64,000 nucleotides of DNA from Streptomyces sp. STR69 (GTDB lineage Bacteria; Actinomycetota; Actinomycetes; Streptomycetales; Streptomycetaceae), in contig NZ_JALJRY010000034.1 in NCBI RefSeq assembly GCF_024519455.1, positions 54,884-118,883 of the forward strand, given 5' to 3'. This document shows positions 9,059 to 15,557 of the stretch, in pieces. The position numbers were made by a program, and so were the translations under genes. The notes under the pieces were generated by a model, which searched no databases, was not told the DNA's origin, and saw only the letters and a program-made list of their open reading frames with translations. Within the stretch, counting starts at the first letter, position 1; every line of letters begins with the position of its first letter.

Positions 9059-9114
9059 TGACGCTCCCATGCTGAAAGGAGAGAAGCCGCCCCGAACTGG
9101 GGCGAACAGCGACC

Positions 9115-9143
9115 ATATTTGGACTAGACCAATCGTCTGTCAA
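9115..9143 (-). promoter_or_regulatory. Chitinase promoter with DasR-like (dre) operator
   Basis: On the minus strand TTGACA (9143-9138) and AAATAT (9120-9115) are 17 bases apart, a good -35/-10 pair. The core TGGTCTAGTCCA (9131-9120) lies in the spacer and matches the DasR responsive element core TGGTCTAGACCA at 11 of 12 positions. DasR represses chitin and GlcNAc genes in Streptomyces and is released by amino-sugar phosphates. Binding here is inferred from the motif and from the chitinase downstream. Confidence 0.72.
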
Positions 9144-9203
9144 GGTTCTTTACAGTGAACTGACCAGTACGGCGTGGGAATTCGGCGGCAAGCGGCGCTC
9201 CGG

Positions 9204-10379
9204 CTAGTGATGGTTGTGGTGCTCGTGCTCCTGCTCCGGCTCGCCGTGATCCGGTGAACCGCCCATCATCCGCAGCATCGCCGGGCCGCCGCTGCGCAGG
9301 AACCGTACGACCAGGCTCGCGGCCAGCAGCAGGAAGGCGATGTTGAGCCAGGTCGTGTAGTTCCAGGTGATGCCGTCGTCCGGGATCTTCGCGTCGGCCT
9401 GGTCGGGGATCAGGCCAAGACCGCCGAAGGCGAACTCCACGACATAGCCGGCGACGGCCATCGCGGTGAAGAACGTGACCAACAGGAAGCCGGCCATCCG
9501 GGCGCCGTAGTACTTCCGGTAGATGTTCAGGATCGGCAGGATCAGCAGGTCGGCGTAGATGAAGGCGATCACCCCGCCGAAGCTGATGCCGCCCTTCCAC
9601 AGCACCACCGCGAGGGGCACGTTGCCGATCGAGCAGACAAAGGTCGCGATGGCCACCAACGGGCCGACGAGCGGTCCGACCAGCTTCGCGGCGAGGGGGT
9701 GATCGGCGAGGAAGAACGTGTGCCAGAAGCTGTCCGGCACCCAGGCGGCGATCGCCCCCGCGATCAACAGCCCGGCCACCAGGTCGCGCAGGATCGCGGC
9801 CCACTCCATCACGAAGATGTGCGCGACGGACGTGAACCCGTCCCGCGAGAAGAGCCGGCGGACGAAACTCCCCTCACCTCCGATCGACATGTCCATCGCC
9901 GCGTGCCCCTCCATGGAACCGGCCACCCCGCGCTCGGCCTGCTCCTGCGCCCGGTGCAGCAGCTGGTCGCGCAGGAAGAGGCGGAACAGCACCGCGAGCA
10001 CCACGATCATGATCGGTCCGCCGACGAATTCGGCGGCGGTGAACTGCCAGCCCATCAACAGGGCCAGGATCACGCCGAGTTCGACGACCAGATTGGTGGA
10101 GGCGATCTCGAAGGCCATGGCCGCGGTGAAGTTCGCGCCCTTGCGGAACAGGGAGCGGGCGAGCGCGACGGCCGCGTACGAGCACGAGGACGAGGCCGCG
10201 CCGAGTCCGGCGGACAGCATGAGCGTGCGCGGCCGGTCGTCGCCGAGCAGCCGTTCGACCGTCGACCGGCGGACCACCGCCTGCACGACGGCGGAGAGCG
10301 TGAAGCCGAGGATCAGCGCCCAGGTGACCTCCCAGGTCATCGAACCGGCAATGGACAACGCGTGCCCGATCGCTCCCAT
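9204..10379 (-). CDS. Polytopic metal permease (ArsP_2/SO_0444-like) with His-rich tail
   Basis: A 391-residue membrane protein with about eight to ten hydrophobic segments. Two conserved cysteine motifs, SSSCSYA near residue 64 and CSIGNVPLAVV in the second half, are hallmarks of the DUF318-type permease family, of which one branch is annotated as Cu/Zn efflux. The C-terminus ends in a histidine-rich tail (HGEPEQEHEHHNHH) that should bind metal. A 17-bp CsoR-type palindrome overlaps the -10 region just upstream, which supports copper or a related metal rather than arsenic. GAGAGGGGCGG precedes the ATG. Confidence 0.8.
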   Translation of the reverse strand: MGAIGHALSIAGSMTWEVTWALILGFTLSAVVQAVVRRSTVERLLGDDRPRTLMLSAGLGAASSSCSYAAVALARSLFRKGANFTAAMAFEIASTNLVVELGVILALLMGWQFTAAEFVGGPIMIVVLAVLFRLFLRDQLLHRAQEQAERGVAGSMEGHAAMDMSIGGEGSFVRRLFSRDGFTSVAHIFVMEWAAILRDLVAGLLIAGAIAAWVPDSFWHTFFLADHPLAAKLVGPLVGPLVAIATFVCSIGNVPLAVVLWKGGISFGGVIAFIYADLLILPILNIYRKYYGARMAGFLLVTFFTAMAVAGYVVEFAFGGLGLIPDQADAKIPDDGITWNYTTWLNIAFLLLAASLVVRFLRSGGPAMLRMMGGSPDHGEPEQEHEHHNHH

Positions 10380-10412
10380 GGATCCGCCCCTCTCCGGTGT
10401 GCGTTCGGCAGG

Positions 10413-10432
10413 ACTATACCCCTAGGGGGTAT
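10413..10432 (-). promoter_or_regulatory. CsoR-like copper operator overlapping a -10 box
   Basis: ATACCCC (10416-10422), a 3-base centre and GGGGTAT (10426-10432) form a perfect palindrome of the type bound by the copper-sensing repressor CsoR in actinobacteria. On the minus strand TATAGT (10418-10413) overlaps one arm and could be the -10 of the permease gene, whose ATG is 37 bases away. No csoR gene is in the window. Confidence 0.7.
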
Positions 10433-10504
10433 TTAGCGCACGCATGCATGCACGCATCGCGGCCGAGTGAGCGGGGAGAGGGGTGATGGTGGTTGAGGCT
10501 GGAT

Positions 10505-11101
10505 CTATTCGGTACGGCGCCCGTGATGATGGAGCGCGAGACGGCCCAGGAGGGTCACCTTCATCACGACGACCGTCGCCAGAAATCCCACGACCCAGCC
10601 CGTCCACGACATCTGGGCCAGGACGGTTCCGCCGAGCGCGAGGTGCAGGGCCACGGCGACGGTTGTCATGCCGATGACCACGAACTTGGTCCGGCCGCCG
10701 TGTCGTTGGCGTGTCGGAGTTGCCTCGCCGGGTCGGTCGACGGTCGCCTCGGACGGGTTCCAGTCCACCGTCAACGGATCGCGCCTGCTGAACCTGCCGA
10801 TGTGTGTCGTGACGAGATCCTGGAGTCGCCCCAGGTTCTCCTGGTCCTCGGCCTCGACGCGCACCCGCAGCATGCCGGGGGTGGCCCGGAGTGTGCACTG
10901 CCCCCATGGCAGGCGGAGCGTCCCGTCGCTGTCCGTCCACTCGACCAGGATCTGGTCGGGGCGGATGTCCGGGGCGTTCGGGGGCGTGTGTGTCCGCGGG
11001 CGATGGGTCAGATGGCGGCCCTTGTTGTCGAAGTGCTTGCAGAGTTGTACGAGGTACCGGGTGGGGCGTTCGGTGGCTATGCGTGCTTCGGCGGCGAGCA
11101 T
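10505..11101 (-). CDS. DUF2218 protein with C-terminal membrane hairpin
   Basis: A 198-residue protein. Residues 1-95 form a DUF2218 domain (TERPTRYLVQLCKHFDNKG near the start, then TLRLPWGQCTLRAT), a small family often found beside iron or siderophore genes; its biochemical role is not established. Residues 130-190 add two hydrophobic helices, which is not typical of stand-alone DUF2218 proteins and would anchor the domain to the membrane. GAGG precedes the ATG. It is divergent from a TetR gene with a shared 120-base region holding palindromes, so the TetR protein is its probable repressor. Confidence 0.75.
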   Translation of the reverse strand: MLAAEARIATERPTRYLVQLCKHFDNKGRHLTHRPRTHTPPNAPDIRPDQILVEWTDSDGTLRLPWGQCTLRATPGMLRVRVEAEDQENLGRLQDLVTTHIGRFSRRDPLTVDWNPSEATVDRPGEATPTRQRHGGRTKFVVIGMTTVAVALHLALGGTVLAQMSWTGWVVGFLATVVVMKVTLLGRLALHHHGRRTE

Positions 11102-11157
11102 GGGGTCCTCGGTTCGGTCGGGTGTGGGGGCTCCGGTGAGTCGACCTGGACAGCTTT

Positions 11158-11215
11158 ATCAATACACTGTGTCGCTGTCAATTCATCGTGTATCGATGGC
11201 GGCGCGACGTATGCT
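11158..11215 (+). promoter_or_regulatory. tetR promoter and palindromic operator
   Basis: CATCGTGTATCGATG (11184-11198) is a perfect 15-bp palindrome with a 5-base centre. A diverged copy in inverted orientation (ATCAATACACTGTG, 11158-11171) lies 12 bases upstream. TATGCT at 11210-11215 fits a -10 box ending 6 bases before the GTG start at 11222, with no ribosome binding site, which suggests a leaderless transcript. The palindrome would cover the -35 region, as expected for autorepression and for control of the divergent DUF2218 gene. Confidence 0.55.
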
Positions 11216-11221
11216 GAGACC

Positions 11222-11803
11222 GTGCCGAAGCTCTGGAACGAGACCATCGAGGAGCACCGCCGCGCTGTACGCGACGCGGTGCTGGAGACCACTGCGGTGC
11301 TGGTGACCGAGCGTGGGCTGCGTTCGGTGACGATGTCGAAGATCGCCGAGGAGAGTGGCATCGGCAGGGCCACGCTGTACAAGTACTTCCCGGACGTCGA
11401 GTCGATCATGACGGCGTGGCACGAGGAGCAGGTCGCCGGACATCTCCGCGAACTCGCCGCACTCCGGGACGGCACCGGCAGTGCGGGTGAGCGGCTGCGA
11501 GCGGTACTGGAGGCGTTCGCGCTCATCCAGCAGCGGCGTCACGGTCACGGCCCCGAACTCGGCGCGCTGCTGCACCGGGGCGATCATGTCGCCGGCGCCG
11601 AGCGGCACCTCCATCGCTTCCTGAGCGAACTCCTGGCGGAGGGCGTGCGGGCCGGTGACATCCGCGACGATGTCTCCCCGGACGAACTGGCGACCTACTG
11701 CCTGCATGCCCTCGCCGCGGCAGGCGTCCTGCCGTCCAGAGCGGCGGCACGCCGACTCGTCTCGGTCACCCTCGCGGGGCTGCGCCCGACGGCCGCGGGG
11801 TGA
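11222..11803 (+). CDS. TetR-family transcriptional regulator
   Basis: A 193-residue repressor. The N-terminal helix-turn-helix (VTERGLRSVTMSKIAEESGIGRATLYKYFPDVESI, about residues 22-56) is a classic TetR motif; the remainder is the variable ligand and dimer domain. GTG at 11222 is chosen because a -10 box sits 6 bases before it and the HTH spacing from the start is normal. The divergent DUF2218 gene and the palindromes between them point to local control. Ligand unknown. Confidence 0.88.
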   Translation: MPKLWNETIEEHRRAVRDAVLETTAVLVTERGLRSVTMSKIAEESGIGRATLYKYFPDVESIMTAWHEEQVAGHLRELAALRDGTGSAGERLRAVLEAFALIQQRRHGHGPELGALLHRGDHVAGAERHLHRFLSELLAEGVRAGDIRDDVSPDELATYCLHALAAAGVLPSRAAARRLVSVTLAGLRPTAAG

Positions 11804-11804
11804 C

Positions 11805-12203
11805 GGGCTTCCGGCCTTCGACGCACTGCTGGCACGGTTGACGAGTCACTGGCAGCTGGACATCGCCGACCTGTCGAGATCGGCGGCGATCCCGGAACCC
11901 GAACTCCGCGCCGTGTTCGAGGGGACGGTGCCGAGCCCTACGTTCCTCCGGAGGCTCGCGCCGGTGTTGCAGCTGCACGCCGCCGACTTCTTCGTGTTCG
12001 AGCGCGGTCCCGGTGGCGTACTCATCCGCACGGTCGGCAACCGCAACCTGAGCTGGACCGGGATCGCCCGGACCTTTCTGTGCCTGACGGCCCGGTACTG
12101 GGCCGCATCCACGTACGGAGTCGTGGGCAGCGGCCGTAAGGTACTCACGGCCGACCTGCTGACCGACTTCTCGACCGTCCTGGGTGTTCCCGTCGGCGCC
12201 TGA
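11805..12203 (+). pseudogene. Remnant of an XRE-type regulator
   Basis: The frame after the TetR stop reads LPAFDALLARLTSHWQLDIADLSRSAAIPEPELRAVFEG, then PSPTFLRRLAPVLQLHAADFFVFERG, and later NRNLSWTGIARTFLCLTARYWAASTYGVVG. This order matches a streptomycete helix-turn-helix family as I remember it, but the central part of about 60-80 residues that normally follows the DLFVFAG-like segment is missing, no ATG or GTG start lies in frame before the motif, and the frame stops soon after LGVPVGA. It is best read as an internally deleted, start-less gene. A short functional protein from TTG near 11838 is less likely. Confidence 0.55.
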
Positions 12204-12282
12204 CGGTCGATCAGGTACGACAGGTCGGCGACATGGCACGGGCCCCGCTGCACGACTGAGTGGAGGGGATCGGCGGCTTCGT

Positions 12283-12302
12283 GTTCAACCGATCGGTTGA
12301 AC
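12283..12302. promoter_or_regulatory. Perfect 20-bp palindrome, TetR-like operator
   Basis: GTTCAACCGATCGGTTGAAC is a perfect palindrome, followed 6 bases later by an extra half site CTTCAACC (12307-12314). Its ACCGATCGGT core resembles many TetR-family sites. It lies 148 bases before the start of the binding-protein gene at 12450 and in an otherwise gene-free stretch (12204-12449). The cognate regulator is not obvious. Confidence 0.55.
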
Positions 12303-12449
12303 GCGACTTCAACCTCTCGCGCATCCCTCGCTCCGTACAGACGACGCGAACGACCCCTGAGCGGCTGAAGAATCACGAAGGACCATGGCGCCGGGTTCCC
12401 GCCCACGCAGCCCATGGCTTCGAGCCCCCCATCAGAGAGGTCCCACAGC

Positions 12450-13580
12450 GTGTCCAGCTTCCTCAGCAGACGACGTGTACTTGCCGGCGGAGCCGGTGCC
12501 GCTCTCGGAATGAGCGTGCTCGGTGCCACGGGCACTCCCGCCGCGGCTGTCCCGTCCCTCCGCTCCTCGCGGGAGGAGACCAGGTCGCTCGACGAGCTGT
12601 ACCGGGCCGCTCTCGCGGACGGCGGCAAGCTCGTGATCTACGCCGGTGGTGACACGCCGACCCAGCAGGACGCCACCAAGGCCGCCTTCCGGAAGCGTTT
12701 CCCCGAGATCGATCTGACGCTGATAGTCGACTACAGCAAGTACCACGACGTGCGCGTGGACAACCAGTTCGCGACCAACACCCTCGTCCCCGACGTCGTA
12801 CAGCTCCAGACACTGCAGGACTTCACGCGCTGGAAGGAGCAGGGCCGACTGCTGCCCTACAAGCCGGCCGGGTTCTCCAAGGTCCACGACGGCTTCAAGG
12901 ACCCGCAGGGCGCCTGGGTCGCGATCGCCGCGATCGCCTTCAGCTTCCTGTACGACGTCGCCGCCGTCGGCGCGGATGCGCCCAAGTCCCCGCTCGAACT
13001 GATCGACCCGAAGTGGAAGGGGAAGATTGCCTCGTCCTACCCGCACGACGACGACGCGGCCCTCTACCTCTACACGCTGTACGCGCAGCGGTACGGCTGG
13101 GAGTGGGTGACCGCGCTCGCCGGGCAGGACGTGCGGTTCGCCCGGGGCAGCAACTCCCCGGGAGACGCGGTCCGCGCCGGACAGAAGGCGATCGGCGTCG
13201 CCTCGTCGGGCACGCTGCTCTCCACGTCTCCTGTGAAGTGGGTCGTCCCCGACGGCCATCCCTTCATGGCCTGGGGCCAGCGCGCCGCGATCCTGAAGCA
13301 GGCCAAGAACCCGACGGCCGCCAAGCTCTACCTCAACTGGCAGCTGTCCGCCGCCCAGCAGCAGGCGTCCTTCAACGGCTGGTCGGTACGTACCGACATC
13401 ACGCTCCCGGCGGGCCTGAAGCCGATCTGGGAGTACCCGAACGCGAACATCGACGGCTTCCCCCGGTTCATGGCCGACCGCGCGGCGGTCGAGCGCTGGA
13501 AGCAGACCTTCGCCCTCTACTTCGGCGAGGTGAAGGGCGATCCCTCGCCGGGCTGGCTGGGGCTCCACCCGGGGGCATGA
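12450..13580 (+). CDS. Tat-exported periplasmic binding protein (Fe3+/spermidine-like)
   Basis: A 376-residue extracellular solute-binding protein. The N-terminus SSFLSRRRVLAGGAGAALG is a twin-arginine signal peptide, and the mature part (GKLVIYAGGDTPTQQDATKAAFRKRFPEI) resembles the AfuA/SBP_bac_6 branch that binds iron complexes or small organic ions. GTG at 12450 is preferred to ATG at 12414 because GAGAGG lies 9 bases before it and the Tat motif then sits near the start. No permease or ATPase gene adjoins it; the next genes are a histidine kinase and a response regulator, so it may serve a distant transporter or act as a sensor partner. Ligand is not known. Confidence 0.82.
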   Translation: MSSFLSRRRVLAGGAGAALGMSVLGATGTPAAAVPSLRSSREETRSLDELYRAALADGGKLVIYAGGDTPTQQDATKAAFRKRFPEIDLTLIVDYSKYHDVRVDNQFATNTLVPDVVQLQTLQDFTRWKEQGRLLPYKPAGFSKVHDGFKDPQGAWVAIAAIAFSFLYDVAAVGADAPKSPLELIDPKWKGKIASSYPHDDDAALYLYTLYAQRYGWEWVTALAGQDVRFARGSNSPGDAVRAGQKAIGVASSGTLLSTSPVKWVVPDGHPFMAWGQRAAILKQAKNPTAAKLYLNWQLSAAQQQASFNGWSVRTDITLPAGLKPIWEYPNANIDGFPRFMADRAAVERWKQTFALYFGEVKGDPSPGWLGLHPGA

Positions 13581-13665
13581 CGGACCCCACCGTTCACACC
13601 GGTCATACAGGTGGTCGATAGACTCGGGAGCCCTGTCCGGATCTTTCGGCCCAAGGGGATCTGCC

Positions 13666-14913
13666 GTGTCCGCTCCCGCTCCGCTGACCGCTCGCGGCAG
13701 CCGGCCCACCCTGGACCACGTGTCCCATCTCGCGTTCTTCCTGGTCGTCGGGGCGGGCTTCGTCCGGCTCACCGTGCTCGACATTCCGTTGTGCTGGTAC
13801 ATCGTGAGCGTCAGCGGAGCGCTGGCACTGGTGTACGCGGTCGGGCTGACCTGGTGGAACCGGCTCGGGCTGTTCGGCCGGCGCGCCTGGATCCCCGTAC
13901 TGCTCCTGCTGTGGACCGTTCTGACCTTCCTCACCCCGGCACCGCTGACCACCGCCTACGTGTGGTGCGCCGTTCCGCTCGCCTGCGCCGCCCTGAGAGT
14001 GCTCGGCCGACGGGCCGCCGTGGTGACGGTGGCCGTGATCACCGTCGTGCTGGTCGGGTCGCTCGTCCGGTCCACGGGCCGGTTCGATCCCGAGGTCGCG
14101 CTGGTTCCCGTCGCCGCGGTGTGGGCGACCGTCGCCCTCTACCGGAATCAGCAGCGGGACGCGGCCGTCCGCCAGCGGCTCGTGGAGGAGTTGCGGGACA
14201 CGCGGGACACCCTCGCCGAGCAACAGCGTGAGGCGGGTGCGCTGGCGGAGCGGACCCGTATCGCCCGCGACCTGCACGACACGCTGGCCCAGGAACTCGC
14301 CGGCAGCGTGATGCTGCTCCAGGCGGCCCAGCGTGACTGGGACGAGCGGCCGGACCAGGCACGCACCAGGGTCCGTGCCGTGGCCGACGGCCTGGGCGGC
14401 AACCTCGCGGAGACCCGGAGGATCATCCGCGATCTCACGCCAGCCGCCGTCGCCGAGGAGGGCCTGGAAGGCGCCCTGCGTCTGCTGTGCGCCCGATCGG
14501 GGACCGAAGGCGCCGGAGCCGGCGTCCAGTTCCGTACGGTGGGCGCGCATCGGCCGGTGCTCGACGACCACACGGCCACCGCCCTCTTCCGTGTCGCCCA
14601 GAGCACACTGGCGAACGTGCGCGAACACGCCCACGCGGGAAGCGTGTTGGTCACCTTCCGGCGTCACCGGGACCGGGTGGAACTCGAAGTGGCCGACGAC
14701 GGGCGGGGATTCGACCCGGCCGCGGCCTTCGCGGCCGGTGCCCGCGCGGACCGCGGGTTCGGGCTGCCCGCGGCCAGGGCGCGACTGCGTGAGTGCGGGG
14801 GAGACCTCGACGTGAGCAGCGTGCCGGGCCGGGGGACCAGGGTCCGTGCCACGGTGTCCGCCCCGTCCCGGATTCGGCAGGTGCTGCCACTCGCCGCGGC
14901 CACCGCCTCATGA
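13666..14913 (+). CDS. NarL-type sensor histidine kinase
   Basis: A 415-residue membrane kinase. Residues 18-160 hold about five or six hydrophobic segments with short loops, so sensing is within the membrane or at its outer face. The HisKA_3 dimerisation motif RIARDLHDTLAQ has the phospho-accepting His at 204, and the ATPase domain shows the N-box in NVREHAHAG and the G-box in VADDGRGF. GTG at 13666 is preceded by AAGGGG. Its stop overlaps the start of the response regulator (ATGA), so the two form a coupled two-component system. The upstream binding protein may supply its signal. Confidence 0.92.
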   Translation: MSAPAPLTARGSRPTLDHVSHLAFFLVVGAGFVRLTVLDIPLCWYIVSVSGALALVYAVGLTWWNRLGLFGRRAWIPVLLLLWTVLTFLTPAPLTTAYVWCAVPLACAALRVLGRRAAVVTVAVITVVLVGSLVRSTGRFDPEVALVPVAAVWATVALYRNQQRDAAVRQRLVEELRDTRDTLAEQQREAGALAERTRIARDLHDTLAQELAGSVMLLQAAQRDWDERPDQARTRVRAVADGLGGNLAETRRIIRDLTPAAVAEEGLEGALRLLCARSGTEGAGAGVQFRTVGAHRPVLDDHTATALFRVAQSTLANVREHAHAGSVLVTFRRHRDRVELEVADDGRGFDPAAAFAAGARADRGFGLPAARARLRECGGDLDVSSVPGRGTRVRATVSAPSRIRQVLPLAAATAS

Positions 14914-15557
14914 CCGCCGGACCGCTCCGCGTCCTGATCGCGGACGACCACGCCGTCGTACGGGCCGGGCTGCGCGCACTGCTCGACGGCGAACCGGACC
15001 TCGACGTGGTCGCCGAGGCCGGCAGTGGTGAGGAAGCCGTACGCGTGGCGGCCCAGTTGACGCCCGACGTGGCGCTGATGGATCTGCGGTTCGCCGGACC
15101 GGGCAGTGGGATCGACGGCGTCGAGGCTGTCCGTCGGCTCGCCGCGCGGGCGCCGGGTGTGGCGGTGGTGATGCTGACCAGCTACGCCGGACGAGCCGAT
15201 GTCGTACGGGCGTTGGAGGCGGGCGCCCGCGGTTACGTGCTCAAGGCGGGGCCGCCGGAGGAACTGTTCCAGGCGGTCCGTACGGCCGCCGCCGGCTCGG
15301 TCGGGCTGGCGGCGGAGATCGTCGGTGAACTCGTCGGCCAAGTGGTTGATCCCGCCCAGGAGTTGACCCGGCGCGAGGTCGAGGTCGTCCGGCTGATGGC
15401 CGAGGGGCGCAGCAACCGGGCCATCGCTGAGGCGTTGTTCCTCAGCGAGGCCACGATCAAGACCCATCTGGTGCGGATCTACCGCAAGTTCAAGGTCGAC
15501 AACCGGGCGGCGGCCGTGTCGGAGGCCGTCCGCCGGGGGCTGCTCGAGCTCACCTGA
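14910..15557 (+). CDS. NarL/LuxR-type response regulator
   Basis: A 215-residue regulator with a receiver domain (acidic pair ADDH at 11-14, phospho-acceptor Asp58 in ALMDLRF, Lys in YVLKAG) and a C-terminal LuxR helix-turn-helix (LTRREVEVVRLMAEGRSNRAIAEALFLSEATIKTHLVRI). The ATG at 14910 overlaps the kinase stop codon. Its last 8 bases overlap the convergent beta-galactosidase gene. The target genes are not evident; the binding protein upstream is a candidate. Confidence 0.93.
   Translation: MTAGPLRVLIADDHAVVRAGLRALLDGEPDLDVVAEAGSGEEAVRVAAQLTPDVALMDLRFAGPGSGIDGVEAVRRLAARAPGVAVVMLTSYAGRADVVRALEAGARGYVLKAGPPEELFQAVRTAAAGSVGLAAEIVGELVGQVVDPAQELTRREVEVVRLMAEGRSNRAIAEALFLSEATIKTHLVRIYRKFKVDNRAAAVSEAVRRGLLELT

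Noticed and set aside
10505..11101. Plus-strand extension of the TetR gene back to 10493
   Set aside because: That frame is antisense to the DUF2218 gene; the TetR motif begins only after GTG at 11222, which has its own -10 box.
12432..13952. A 506-codon minus-strand frame across the binding-protein gene
   Set aside because: Antisense shadow; the plus strand encodes a Tat substrate with a recognised fold.
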